Position numbers and translations under genes: made by a program. Under the pieces are notes generated by a model. That model did no database searches. It was not told the origin of the DNA and saw only the letters and a program-made list of their open reading frames with translations. Source: Thuidium tamariscinum (lineage: Eukaryota > Streptophyta > Bryopsida > Hypnales > Thuidiaceae). Taken from it: a DNA stretch of 64,000 nt. Each line of letters opens with the position of its first letter. Position 1 is the stretch's first letter. The stretch covers positions 7,998,001 through 8,062,000 of the forward strand of contig OX344757.2 in NCBI GenBank assembly GCA_947034885.2. The letters are read 5' to 3'. Below, one piece after another: positions 1 to 11,676 of the stretch.

Positions 1-267
1 TCCTAATGTAAACTGTGTCAATTACAACACAGCTAGGTTTCCAAAAGCAGATTTGGGAGAGGGTTTACTTCTACACCACATCTTCCGTAGGTCTGTCCCG
101 TTTTGTTTTTCACCGATCCGTGTGTGAGCTCCGATTCGTAAGCGACACCAGATTTCACTCAAAGATAGAAACGCAAAACAGAAGAGAGTAAATTGTGATG
201 AACCTTAATTGTTCACCCAACAACAGACCTGACCAGGATATAGGCATAGTGTGGAGAATCAAAGTAC

Positions 268-600
268 CTCCCCTGTTGCAACATCAGCCCTAATTGAAGG
301 CTCAAATTCACGATCTTCACTGCTACAAATCTCGTCTTTCACAAGAATTCGGTCCTCGTGCACTTCAAGAGCTTTTTCTTTTTCCCTTTCCCTTCCCTCC
401 TTCCCCTTCCTCTCCTTCCTGGGAATGGACTCTAGCTTTTTCTCCACACTGGCCACATGGCGAAACTCATCAAACTCGTGTTTCACGTCCACAGAAGCTG
501 CAATGGGAGCTACACTGCTGCTGCTGCTGCTGCCAGAGAATCCAACCAGACTTGCTGCTCCTTTACTCCGCTTCCGGGAGTAAGAAATGGAAGACGCCAT
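268..600 (-). CDS. First coding exon of an unidentified gene, 5' part only
   Basis: An open frame on the minus strand begins with ATG at 600 in good context (ATGGCG) and runs 111 codons to a GAG that abuts a GTACTT splice donor at 267. Reading through the donor reaches a stop two codons later, so a splice is expected and the rest of the gene would lie left of base 1. An in-frame ATG at 687 could extend the N terminus by 29 residues. The product starts MASSISYSRKRSKG and has a run of six serines encoded by a CTG/CAG-type microsatellite near 517-535. A charged segment rich in Lys, Arg and Glu (about residues 45-80) follows, then an acidic tail. This composition suggests a soluble, perhaps nuclear, low-complexity N terminus. 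I do not recognise the family. Bases 1-267 look like intron. Confidence 0.55.
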
Positions 601-1015
601 CCTGTGTTGCTGGGTACCGGTAGTACCAATCACAATGGCGGAGGAGCACCAGTAGTGCCTTGAAATGACTGCTTTGAGATGGAACATCCAGTATCACTGC
701 AACTGCGAATTCAAAACACAGAAAGGAAAGCGAAAACAACGAAGACTTGGAGAAAAACGGGGTCTAACTGCAGTGCAATCAACCCCTTGACGCCTGAATC
801 ATTTCTTTGATTTTTTTCATATTTTTGGTTATATCTTTATAAAAATATATTACATATTGTATTGAAATACACATAATTGTCATGCAATCTATGACAAACC
901 TCTGTCACAAATTTGATCGCGTTTTCATCCCAAATATTTCATCTAAAATATTTTTCATCCAATCTATTTTCTTCTAAGTTTAATCAATGTTACACTGCAA
1001 GAGGTATATACTAGT
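601..1015. other. Upstream flank of the first gene
   Basis: The first 200 bases upstream of the minus-strand exon are moderately GC-rich and may hold its 5' UTR and promoter. No clear TATA box stands out. From about 800 the sequence turns AT-rich and I see no gene. Confidence 0.35.
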
Positions 1016-1207
1016 AGAATTAATCGTAAACGAAATCCAGGTTTGAAACATGGGTATTAGAGGAGGTATAATTGAGAGTAGCAGAAAAGAAACACGCCAC
1101 CAAACTCTTTTGAACCTCAATTTTTGGTACTCCAAGGAGTTTGGTCCTTTATTCTTCCTAAACTTCGGTTGTTGGTTCGGCATTCCACCTACTTTATGAT
1201 TAACTCT
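1016..1207 (+). mobile_element. 191-bp MITE family, copy 1
   Basis: A 192-bp element starts AGAATTAATCG and ends CGATTAACTCT-like (terminal inverted repeats AGARTTAA). It is flanked by the direct 3-bp duplication AGT (1013-1015 and 1208-1210). In its middle a short hairpin is formed by CCAAACTCTTTTG and CAAGGAGTTTGG. Two relatives lie at 29685-29875 and about 29885-30080. It has no coding capacity. A 3-bp target duplication fits CACTA or PIF/Harbinger-type transposition; the superfamily is not certain. Confidence 0.75.
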
Positions 1208-1453
1208 AGTATACCTCGATTTTAGTAAATCATCGTATATTCATCATTTTAAAAAGTCAAACATTGGTTTGGAACTTTGGATGAATGAGAAATTATGTGG
1301 TCAAAAATAATTCCTAGAACTTCTCTATTCAATCATTGTTCAAATTTTGGACATCAAAGTATTAAAGAATTAATCCAAAATAAAAAATATAAATGGAGTT
1401 GATATTGTGTCCCAAGACAATGTCTTCTTTCATCTACAATATGTCCCTATGTA

Positions 1454-1548
1454 ATTGACTTCTTAAACAAATCAATGGTGAATGTATCCTAGTCCAAAAC
1501 TAGTAGAGAATGTGTACCATTGATTTGTTGTAGAAGCCAACTACAATG
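1454..1548. repeat. Imperfect hairpin, MITE-like
   Basis: Two arms of about 40 bases pair: TTGACTTCTTAAACAAATC near 1456 is the inverse of GATTTGTTGTAGAAGCCAA near 1520, and the central ATCAATGG/CCATTGAT core pairs perfectly. No clear target duplication was found, so element limits are approximate. Confidence 0.5.
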
Positions 1549-1928
1549 GGTTGCATTGATGATTTCCATTTTTATATTACAAAAAATTTGCAAATTGTTT
1601 GAACCTTAAACCCCACAAATGGAGTAGAACAACAAAACCTTATCAATTAATGAATATGGAACTATAGAGAGTGTAAATATGAACAAAATACACACAAACA
1701 TTCTACCGTTTTTATACAATACATAGCTTAGAAGAGGGTTTTCAATAATGGCACCATGGATTTAATCAATGAAAATGAAGTTGTTGAAAGAGTAAATTGT
1801 AGGTAAACTCACAAACTTGAGTAGTCATTTTTATATCATTTACTATTTGCAAATGGTTGAAGCTTAAACTTTACAAATAAATTATGGCAAAGGTACCATG
1901 GACTTGATCAATGAAAATGAATTCATTC

Positions 1929-1932
<4 letters not shown>

Positions 1933-1986
<54 letters not shown>
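1933..1986. repeat. (TA)n microsatellite
   Basis: An almost pure run of about 27 TA dinucleotides. Confidence 0.95.
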
Positions 1987-1987
<1 letters not shown>

Positions 1988-4387
1988 CACTCATATCTAA
2001 TTGCAAAATGGAAGCAAATAATCTGATGATAATTGAGGCTTGAAATCAATAGTTATAGGCCCATCTTTATAGATTAAAGAATAAACCTTTGAAAGCCTCA
2101 TGTGTGGCTATGGAAATAATCCTTTCTCCCATTGTATGACACCATCTATTTTAAAAATAAAGTACTCATCAAAGGTCAAACTATTGTTTATCATCTCCCC
2201 TCTTTGCACAAAATTCCAAATATGAACAATTGCACTTTTGTCCTACATAAAAAGATTCTTTGCCATTTATAGGCCAAAAATTGGTAGCAACATCATTGAA
2301 GGGTCAATTATGAAATTTACAGACACACTTCATTTCACCAAGTGGGCATTAACCCTACAACGCTTTGATGTCCAATTTCTAAATGATGAACAAATTAAAA
2401 ATCACTTTTCTTTCTTGTTATGGATTGGATAAAGGTCATTCTAATTTTTAGAGATACCAATACAAGTTGTTGTACCATTTAGCAAAATTATGTCATTATT
2501 CCATTTATTTATTTATATATTTTTGAAACATATACCATTTTTCTGTCAAAAACCTCTCAAAACTACCATTTCTGTTGCATTCATCCGAGAAAACAAAAAT
2601 CACTTTAAAAAAAATTTAACCATAGGATCTTGTATTTAACTTGACTAAGATCATGAGGTAAAATTTTTATGAAGTTTGACTATATAGATTGAAAGACATG
2701 AGCATTATAAGTTGGAAAAATAAATTTTATTGAACTATAGTTTGCGATTTTAGATGACTTTGATTGCCATTTGTCAAAAAAATTTGCACCATACAATTTA
2801 GGTTTATTATTTTTAGTATTAAGTTGAATTGAACTGAAATTCTAGGTAAAAAATTTCACAAAAAAACTACTTAATTACCATTGTTTAAAAAATTATTAAG
2901 TAGAAGTAAGTCTAAGATTGAAAGAAAAACTAAGCGGTTAATAGCTCTAAGATGGAATTGAAACACAATAATCCCAATAGTGCGATTGTTCTAGTAAGTA
3001 AATGTAACCTTTTTCAACAAGTTTTTTTTGAAAAAAAAATGAAAACTGCATTTATAAATGAATTATATAAGTTATATTTTCAAAAAGACATTTAGATTGT
3101 CTGAAAAACAAGTTTGCATTAGAGAAAATCTAGACTCTCCAGAGGGCTACTAAGAAGTGGCAAAAGGGACCCTTCATTACATTTATTTAGTATGAGGCAT
3201 AATTTTTCCCCTATAGTTGTGATGTACAAATGTCATGTGCTCAACAATGCAGCCAAATGTCAAAGCTTTGAAATATGAGCTCTTCAATTTCGTTGGACGA
3301 AAGCTTTAAAAAACTGACATATTCTCCATGGCAATGAAGATATGCACACAAGTTGAACTGCATCTTCTGTCAAGAATCAGGCACTTTATACAGAAATTGG
3401 ACTTATACAAAAATCTTTATATAGACCGGCTTGTCAAAGTTAGATGGCCCTTTGGAGAGTCCAAATTTTCTCTAATGTCTATTACTTTTTCATTACTAGT
3501 CTATATAGAATGAATCAAAGCTTCACATGTAGACAAAAATATACTATTTTAGAAAAAAATTATAAATTTAATTTTGACTTCTTGCAAATTCTTGTTGCTA
3601 CCAAGTGAATTTGGTTTTGGGATTTTTGTGGTATAACTTTTGTTCCTAAGCACCAATTGAAATGAAAATAATAATTAGACAAATCTAATTAATTTTTCTA
3701 TCTTATGAGAAAGTTTCAAAAAATTTTACCAAAATTTGAAGTCATGAGAACTTGTCCAAAATCCATTTTGTCCCTTGAGGGGACATTAATTAATCTTGTA
3801 GGGGTTAACTTGTAGGGGTTAAGGAATTTGGTAGAATAGCCCAAAAATTACAAGCCTTGGATATCCCTGTTAAGAACAATTGTCTATGGAAGAAATCTCT
3901 TCTTCATGTGCCAACATGAAGAGCCCCCATGCAAGCAATGATAGCATGGGGAGTTGAAATCAAAACCTCATGGATTCCAATAGAAGTTTTCATTTCTCCA
4001 AATTTGAAGTTCATGTCAGGAAGGCTATCCTTTTTTTGCTGGGAATGGCGGTTATATGTAACAAATGGGGTTGGATTGACAACAATAATAGGTAGGGGTA
4101 CCTTATATGACTAATTCCTCTATGCGTGAATGAGTTGAATCATCAACTACCACTTGCCAAAGAACCTTGTAACTTAAGGGAGAAACACCCAATACTGCAC
4201 CTGCACCTTGTATTGGACCCTAAACTCATCCACAATTGTCTCTAGATTGCAATTCAAGTGTTTGCCAAATGCTTGACTTTAATTTGTTGACAGATACTAA
4301 GGACACATTCCAAAATCTGATTGGTTCACTACTGATTTTAGTAGCGTTTAGATTTGGGGGCATCTATTGAACAATTCCAGTGGTTTA

Positions 4388-4551
4388 GGGAGCCAATACT
4401 ATGGAAAATCATAAAAAATACATACAACATCTGAAAAATCACTTTCTTATTCATGATTTTTACTCGCTAATACTAGAAAAATATTATTTTTAGAAAGAGC
4501 TGCCTCCAACTATGCTGAATTCCTTATTTGGACGGTTTTGGGTGTTTCCAC
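4388..4551 (+). repeat. Single arm of a foldback (MULE-like) repeat upstream of the monooxygenase
   Basis: This stretch, from GGGAGCCAATACT to GGTGTTTCCACC, matches both arms of the inverted-repeat element at 28101-28876. Shared blocks include TGCCTCCAACTATGCTG, TAATACTAGAAAAATAT and GGACGGTTTTGGGTG. Only one arm is present here. It ends 278 bases before the monooxygenase ATG, so it may sit in the promoter or 5' UTR. Bases 4615-4660 just downstream resemble 21680-21725 (GCTCAGCCACTTGGG). Confidence 0.7.
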
Positions 4552-4829
4552 CGGAAAGTAAGTTACCGTCTCCAACCTCCATGCCCATCAGTCCACTTGT
4601 AGCCACCTGTACCGGCCGGGGTGAACTGACCCTCGCTCAGCCACTTGGGAAAACGCCAATGGGGTCTTCGAGGTTTCCACGCGCACTTTCTCCAGAGGAA
4701 AACCATGCAGTGGCGAGTGACGACTTTGCCAAGTGTAATGAAGCTCCCAAGTTTTCTGAGCAAAATTCGCCACTTGGGTGGCGAGCAAAGGAGCCTTCCC
4801 GGCCAGATTCCTCACCATTGCGTGGGAAG

Positions 4830-7800
4830 ATGGCGGCCGAGCACGGATCGAAGAAGCGAGTGGTCGTGGTAGGCGGCAGCGTCGCAGGCTTGAGCTGCGC
4901 GCATGCACTCCTGCAGTCGTCGCCATGGCTGGAGGTGGTGGTGTTCGAGAAGGCGATAGCCGTGACGGCCGCCGGGGCTGGGTTGGGGTTGGACGCTCAA
5001 GCTTGCGATGCGCTTCGCGAGTGGGGATTGGGGGAGGCACTTGAAGCTTCGTCTCTGCCTCTGTCTATGGAGGAGGTGCAATTTCTTTAACATACACGTT
5101 GGGTTGCAACAGGAATTTAATTGCCCAGGCTCTCAAACTGTACACTGTTTTGTCCTTAGAGTGCGTGCGACGCTAAATCATCAAAATTTCGAATTAGTTC
5201 AGGTTGAAATACTCTGCTCCAACTCTGCGATATCTGCTCGAGCTGGTTATGGTAGTGAACCGATGTCCACAGAAGGAGAATTTTGCTGTGACACTAATTT
5301 TCTAGGTGACGTTAATCCTCACACTCTCACACACTAACAGGACAAATCAGTGTAGTGGGGTTAGAGGTCGCAATTCGTTTCACAAGATTGCACTAGTTCT
5401 TGCCAATTTTGCGTTTGCTCAAAAGGTCATCAGCAAGTAGGACGTCTGAGAGCCTGTAGAAGCAAGTAAGAATAGTACCTTGTTGGTGCAGGATATCGTG
5501 AGACAGAAACCGTGCAGAGCTTCTATAGGTAGAGAATGGCATGTGGGCACTCAATCAAACATTAGTGCTGTTAAAGCTTGCAATTCGAAATACAAGATTT
5601 CACTGATTCGTTCCAAATGTGATCTTGTTTTCTACCAACACATGCAATGTTCTTCACAGATTCTGGCGAACCCTAAAACTTGGAGACATTCGATTTCCAT
5701 TATTTTCGCAAATGGCCCGTCCGAATTTCATTGTTTTCGCAGTATGATCAATTGAATTTGTGTGCAGATTAGAGCAGTGAAGGGCAGCAACAGAGACAAT
5801 CCCGTGGTGACCCGAGATAAAGCGTTCCACCACCGAGCAGCGCATTGGAGTGACCTGCACCGCCTCATACATGACGCCCTTCCTTCGGGCATTGTGCGGT
5901 TTGGCCATAAGGTTCTTTCATTTGAGGACCACCCAACGGGAGAACACCCGCATGTGCGTGTCCGAGTGGCGAAGGCAGGGGGCGTTGTGGAAGAAGTGGA
6001 GGCGGATTTCATGGTGGCTGCCGACGGGTCCATGTCGCAAACACGAGAGAAGTTTGTGCCTGATGAAAAGAGAAGGTAAAGTTCTCGCAACCCTAAACCC
6101 TAAATTCAGGAGAAGTTTTAGCTTTCTGTTGTATTTGCATCGCAGTCTTTATGAAGGGACTTGGGCACTTTGGGCCATGATGCCCATTCTCTGATTTTTT
6201 ATAGAGTCAAGGTTGCGGGATGAAGTAAAAGAATATGATGGAAGTGCTTTGCTTGAGGTGTGTTTTAGTATTTGTAGATAGAAAGGGTGCAGGGCAATGA
6301 TTTTTTATTGTAGGTGATGAAACATCAAGGGTGTTAGGGCTTGCAATTTGGGTTGCCACGTTTTGGTTGTTTCTTTCCAAATTTGACCCTGCGCAATTCT
6401 AGTCCTTAAAATCTCTCCTTACATAGGTGTTTGAGAATGGGAGGTATATGGGAAAATAAGAATTGAAATCTGTGAGACAAGATATGGAGCTCGGAATTGC
6501 GCGGGGTCAAATTTGGAAACAATCAACCAATTCATTCAGCAACTCCTGACAGGGGTGATAGAGCTAGCTACAAAAAAAGTGCGATTGCAGAACCTTGTCC
6601 CAAACTTTGATGAGGGGGGACAGAGTACTTTGAGGAAAGAAGCAAATGTAGTGTGTCCAGTCCGGTCTCCAGCCTGCGAATTGTGGAGTAGGAATCGTGA
6701 AGTTTGACACCTCGTAGTAATTCTCTTTTCATAGAGTTTTAGATTTGCATTATTTTGAAAACGGTATTTATTATTAGAACAGAAAGCTCAGACTCTGTCA
6801 GTGATTTTATAATTTCTTTTGGCGAAGTTGCCAGTTATTTCTTCAATGTACATGTGATATCGGGGTGATACTTGGTGGTATCTATAATAATACCTAAGTA
6901 AAATTTGGCTATCGGTTTTAAATACAGCAGGAATCTGTCTCTTTTGTAAGCAATAAACTCGAATTTCCTTTCAAGAAATAGCCTTTCTGTTTTCTCTGTG
7001 GCAAAGTGATTATGATTGGCACAGTAGGTACTCTGGCTATTGTGCATGGAGAGGCGTGTTGAAAGCTAGTGACGAAACTGCTCAGGAAGTGACAGACAAC
7101 ATTAGAAAGGTGTACCCTGATCTCGGCCGCTGCCTCTATTTTGACATGGCCCACAACACGCACGCAGGGTTGTATGAGCTTCTGCAAGGCAGGTTGAATT
7201 GGTTATGGTATATCAATCAACCTGAGCCCCAACTGAAGGTACCGGACTAATCTTCTTTCTGAATTAAAAATCCTTTGTCTTACTCCTAGTAAATTCGACG
7301 TTTGTGTGCTTAATCTCATATGTGTTGAAAATGTTATATTTCAGTGAATTTGATGCAGTTCAGTTGCCCAAGTGAGACATTTTACCCAATAAGGTATATG
7401 CACCCAGGATCGCCACTTGAAATGAAAGCATGTTGAATCTTTTCGGTGCTGATTGTGGTTGCACATGCCTAATACAATGCCTAGCTCTGGACACTTGAAC
7501 GCCACAATTTCGGTACATTCTATTTTAACGACTATGATCATGTTTCTGTGTCACAAATGTTCATCCTAACCCTGTTCTGAACCTCATAGAATTCAGTAAG
7601 GGACCTCAACCTACACGGAAGAATCTAAATCCATCATTTTAATCGTGTAAAACAATTAGCTAAAAGTTTGTGTGTTGGCTAGCTATCTGGACAGCAAACA
7701 ATGGAGGGAAGAGTCAACTAGAGATAAGCGAATGATTAATTCAAATTCAAGTTTATAAAGCCAACCAATCTCGGGCTAATCATGTAGAATGCAATGTTGA

Positions 7801-8807
7801 TTCGCAACGTAATGGGTGCAGCCTTACAAGACCTAGAGAATGTTATGCAATGCTGTAAGGTATGGAAATTAATCACCCTAAGCCTTAATCCATAGTCATT
7901 TCATCTCTCACCTCCTATCAGCACTAATTCTCTTATTCATGCAAAGCTCTCATTTCTCACTGATAGACAATTTATACGTGCAACAGTTGATCCTTTCCAA
8001 AAATTAATGACCATCGCCAACTCATGCTTCAGTCTAGTACCCTAACAGTTCTTGTCTCTTTTTCCTCCTCGCTTGACATTTCTCTCTGCCTTGAAAAAAG
8101 AGAAACCTATTCCAACTTTCACAATTCCAACAACCTAAAATCTTGAACAATGCACATACATTAATTATGAGAATGTAAACATCATATCTTGACTTGGCTT
8201 TAGATCACAACTTCGAACTCTCGCCACTTCTGCATCCCGTCTGCAAATGATGCGAGCTTCGTTGCGTTAGATTATTCCCCTTTCAATGACGAACAAGAGT
8301 AACCAATCAGCCATTTTCTCTGTGCAGGGCAAGTCCGTAACAGTGCCAGCGAACTCGGACTCTCTCCGGACTCTCCACGAACAAGCCGACGCAACCTGGC
8401 CCCCCGCGCTCGCCCAGCTGATGCAATCCACCGCCCAGCCTTTCGTCAACGCCATCTTCGACAGGGAGCCTCTGCATCAGTTCGTGTGGGGTCGCGTGGT
8501 GCTGGTGGGCGAAGCTGCGCATCCTACAACTCCGCACGGCTTGCGCAGCACCAACATGTCCATCGCGGATGCGGATGCGTTGGGGAAGGCGGTGGCCAAG
8601 CACGGCTTGCAGCATATTGAAGAGGCGCTGGAGGAGTACCAGGCGGAGAGAGTCGGGGTTACGGCAAGAGAGGTGATGTTCTCTCGGCATTTGGGACAGA
8701 TGAAGCAAGGGTTGGGGCGGTGGAGTGGGTTGGAGTGGATGCAAGCGGAGGAAGGTGTAAAAGACGAGCTGCTGCAGAGGAACATGCGCAGTTTCCAATG
8801 CAGGTAG
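4830..8807 (+). CDS. FAD-dependent aromatic-ring monooxygenase (2,6-dihydroxypyridine 3-monooxygenase-like), four exons
   Basis: Exons are 4830-5075, 5768-6075, 7025-7238 and 8328-8807. The joins keep frame (phases 0, 2, 0) with GT-AG ends, and introns are 692, 949 and 1089 bp. The product is 415 residues, close to the roughly 400 of this flavoprotein family. Residues 11-20 form the N-terminal Rossmann strand and turn (VVVVGGSVAG) that binds the ADP part of FAD. AADGSMSQTR (167-174 region) matches the DG motif for FAD and NAD(P)H. RYSGYCAWRGV (186-196) is typical of the DHPH branch. GEAAHPTTPHG (317-327) is the second FAD motif, with Glu where most relatives have Asp. It should hydroxylate a small aromatic or heteroaromatic ring using NAD(P)H and O2; the real plant substrate is unknown. 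No transit peptide is evident, suggesting the cytosol. The frame is open upstream to an ATG at 4512, but that segment is repeat-derived, so 4830 was chosen. Confidence 0.92.
6365..6528. mobile_element. MITE-like hairpin inside intron 2 of the monooxygenase
   Basis: Two arms of about 35 bases are near-perfect inverse copies: CCAAATTTGACCCTGCGC at about 6377 and GCGCGGGGTCAAATTTGG at about 6499. The outer ends are GGTTG and CAACC. The element is about 164 bp, non-coding, and lies in the 949-bp intron well away from both splice sites. A telomere-box-like CCCTAAACCCTAAA occurs nearby at about 6091. Confidence 0.7.
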
Positions 8808-8994
8808 CAATTCAGGTACTCCGGAGAACCTAAATCCAAAACCCACTGTGCATTCAAGCTGATTGTGTGCATAGATAGAGTCAGCTCGTTTAAGCTAATC
8901 GTGATCGTGAATTACAGTTGGAGGTTACTTTCTACTTGTAGACAAGCGGAAACCATGTATTTTCTTAAGAAGATTTTATGTTTTGGATCCATCT

Positions 8995-9119
8995 GGGACA
9001 ATCTGAAGCAGGGATTTGGGCAGTGAAGTAGTTTAATTTTTTTCACACAAGCTGAGCAATGTGTGAAAAATGAGCTGCTGCAGAGGAACATGCATAGTTT
9101 CCAATGCAGGTAGCAATTC
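8995..9119 (+). pseudogene. Decayed tandem copy 1 of the monooxygenase terminal exon
   Basis: This copies the end of exon 4 and then its 3' UTR, about 302 bases downstream of the original. The frame reads GxxDNLKQGFGQ, an early stop, and then a well-kept tail NELLQRNMHSFQCR with the stop at the matching position. The 3' UTR words GTTTAAGCT and TCGTGATCGTG are also repeated. It lacks the FAD motifs and cannot encode an enzyme alone. Confidence 0.8.
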
Positions 9120-9319
9120 AGGTAGAATCCTTATCTAAAACCGTTCAATTCAAGCTGCTCGTGTGCACAGATTGATAGAGTGAGTTCGTTTAAGCTGATC
9201 GTGATCGTGTGCGTAGATGGAGTAGGAATTGCAATTCGAGGTTGCTTTTTACTCGTAGACATTCAAACGGAAAGCTTTTTATATTTCCATAAATGGATTG
9301 CATTTGGGGGGATCCATAC

Positions 9320-9465
9320 GGGACAAGCTGAAGCAGGGATTTGGGCAGTGGAGTAGTTTTGACTGGCAGCTAGTTGAGCAATGTGTGAAAGATCAGCTGC
9401 TGCAATGGAACATGCATAGCTTCCAATGCGGTAGCAATTCAGGTAGAATTTCACCTGAAACCGCT
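9320..9465 (+). pseudogene. Decayed tandem copy 2 of the monooxygenase terminal exon
   Basis: The second downstream copy begins 325 bases after the first. Its frame is open through DKLKQGFGQWSSFDWQL and QLLQWNMHSFQC, paralogous to the last roughly 40 residues of the enzyme. A one-base deletion in the CAGGTAG end removes the original stop, and the frame runs on to 9480. Confidence 0.78.
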
Positions 9466-9480
9466 GGCTTAACCCTGTAA

Positions 9481-10497
9481 AGGCGCTGCAGAATGACAGA
9501 ATCCTTCTGTTATGTAAGACAGAAGTGCATGTGTTCATTGTTGGAATTTTTTGCAAAAAGGGAAGGTCTTGCACACTCCTTTGACCTCCAATGAGTACTT
9601 TTGGTACTTTTGGTTTTTTTGAAGTAGATGATTCACATTGTACCAAAAAGGATGAGTTTGATGGTGATCAGCCTGCCCTTAGGGAATTAGCCTTGAAAAG
9701 ACAAGACCTATCATTGGGATACTTTGTCAAAAAACATTTGATTTTTGGCCAATAGGTGTATTCTTCATTTCTATAGTTTTGGAAAGTCATCCACCAACCC
9801 TCTTTTGGGCTTTGCAACTTTTCAAGGTTAAGTTGATGGACAACAGTTCATGCACCTATTTAGAAAGAGTCGAAACAGAGATGTATAGAGACGAGCAATA
9901 TTAAGTAGATTTTGTACAACCTTATCTAGAACATACATCCATCAACAATTCACAGCTCTTGAAACTTGAAAAGCTGAAATAATATCATACAAACTTGTGC
10001 AAATGTATACAAATTAATAGCAAGATAGTATGCTATGAAGCCAAATGGAAAACTATACAGAGATATTCATTTCTCAAGTTCAATACAAATCTTAGTCTAG
10101 TAGCATTGCTCTTCAACATAGCAACAATTCTTCTTGTTTGCTCTCATAAATGTTATGTAACCCTCTTCATTAAAACTAGAGTATATAGAACACACATTCC
10201 AACAATGTTTATATTCCTTTTAGACATGTCATAAGTTTGTTCAAAATATTGTTTGAGAATTGCTCCAAAGTGATTAATAGGATTCAAATTTGGAAATTGT
10301 GTAGGCCATTGAAGGATCTAAAATGTTTGTAATATCGACTATTATATTTGATCTTGCTTAATTACTTGGAATCATTATCTTGATGAAAGACCAATCTAAT
10401 TGAATCCAAATTGTAATTTTGTATAGTAGACTACCAAAAAAATTCTAAAATAAATTTGTACAAATGCCTATTTGTACCAAACTCCATCCTAAAAATA
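9481..10497. other. AT-rich intergenic DNA
   Basis: No gene, RNA or clear repeat boundary is seen. The open frame at 9995-10234 is low-complexity AT-rich DNA. Confidence 0.6.
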
Positions 10498-10795
10498 CAT
10501 AAGAGGTTTTTTCAGGACATTAAGAGACTGTTTCAGTCCCGTTCCCTAATCTACAAACAAGTCATTGCTGGTCAGATTAATAAATAAATTTTAAAATATT
10601 TAAAAACAAAATAAATAATATATATTTTTTAATTTTTAAAAATATTCAAAATATTCATATGTATATATAATTATTTGATGTGGCAGTCTCTCTACTACAT
10701 CCGATCACATCAAATCAACTGCTCAGATAGGTTTCAGCGAATTCCCATAGTTCAGGAACTTGCAGTCTCCCAACACAGCCAAAAAACCTCTTATG
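10498..10795 (+). mobile_element. CATAAGAGG MITE family, copy 1
   Basis: About 298 bp bounded by CATAAGAGGTTTTTT and AAAAAACCTCTTATG. It shares inner blocks with the other copies: AAGAGACTGTTTCAG near the left end, GATGTGGCAGTC in the middle, and GGAACTTGCAGTCTCC near the right end, around an AT-rich core. Non-coding. Confidence 0.8.
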
Positions 10796-11332
10796 ATCAT
10801 ACATTTCTAAGCCACCATTGATCCACTACCATGCTTTAGTCTAATATGATAGACATGTTGTAGTCCAACTGATTCTCTGTCTCCAATCCAACACTATAAC
10901 CTATCATTTGAGTTAAAGCTATTTGTCTTTGTCTTGTTCCTAAATAAACATGCATTTTAAGTCATTGATCAACAATCTAATTTACAATACCTCAAGCACA
11001 CCAAAACATGTTTACAAATTGAATTTTTTTTCTTGTATTTGTACACCCAATCTAGCTTCTTTTAAAACAAGCTTTATAGTGATGTCATACAATAATGTAC
11101 TTCTTTTAGAATGAAGTTGTTTTGTAATCTGAGATTTAGTTTAAAGCTCACCTTTGGTTACAAGAGTAAGAAAATGCCTCTTTTTATAGTCTATAAGAAA
11201 CTTTAGATGGTAGCCTTTTGTCCTTGAATCTTATTCTTTACATCTTTTTTGAGATGCACTACAAATGATTGGTCATGCTTAGAAAAGTGACAACCTTCAT
11301 GTGAAAAATACTACTTTAAAGTTGCACCAAAG

Positions 11333-11676
11333 CATAAGAGGATTTTCAGCTCCTGTAAGAGACTGCGAGTTCCCAGACGCTGGGAACGCATTGGGAACGC
11401 TGGGAACGCGATGCTGATGTGGTCGAGCGACTGCCACGTCAGAAAATAATAATTTTTTATTAATTTTAATTAAATATTAAATATTTTTAAAATATTTTTT
11501 TGAATCATTTTTTTTCTATTTCATACATTCTGAAGTTTTTTGAAAAAAAAAAAATTTAATTTAATTTTTTCAAAATTCAAAAATTCAGACCAGCAGGGTG
11601 CTGGTCTGCAGCAGTGGGAACAATTTCGGGGAACACCCCTGAAACAGTCTCTTGGGGGCCCAGAAATCCTCTTATG
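11333..11676 (-). mobile_element. CATAAGAGG MITE family, copy 2
   Basis: 344 bp, bounded by CATAAGAGGATTTTC and GAAATCCTCTTATG, in the opposite orientation to copy 1. The flanks add CCAAAG and CTTGGT, which may extend the inverted repeat. It carries repeated CTGGGAACGC words and a GACCAGCA/TGCTGGTC palindrome. Non-coding. Confidence 0.82.

Larger units (their letters stand above)
1208..4387. other. AT-rich intergenic DNA
   Basis: No credible gene is visible. The stretch holds the hairpin at 1454-1548, a TA microsatellite at 1933-1986, and a direct repeat in which ACCATGGA-TT-ATCAATGAAAATGAA occurs near 1752 and again near 1897. Open frames such as 2238-2432, 3328-3513 and 3929-4114 are short, AT-rich and show no recognisable domain. 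Confidence 0.6.

Noticed and set aside
4512..4829. N-terminal extension of the monooxygenase from the upstream ATG
   Set aside because: The segment overlaps a transposon arm and text shared with 21.7 kb; the family normally starts just before the GxGxxG-like turn. It is kept only as a question in the findings.
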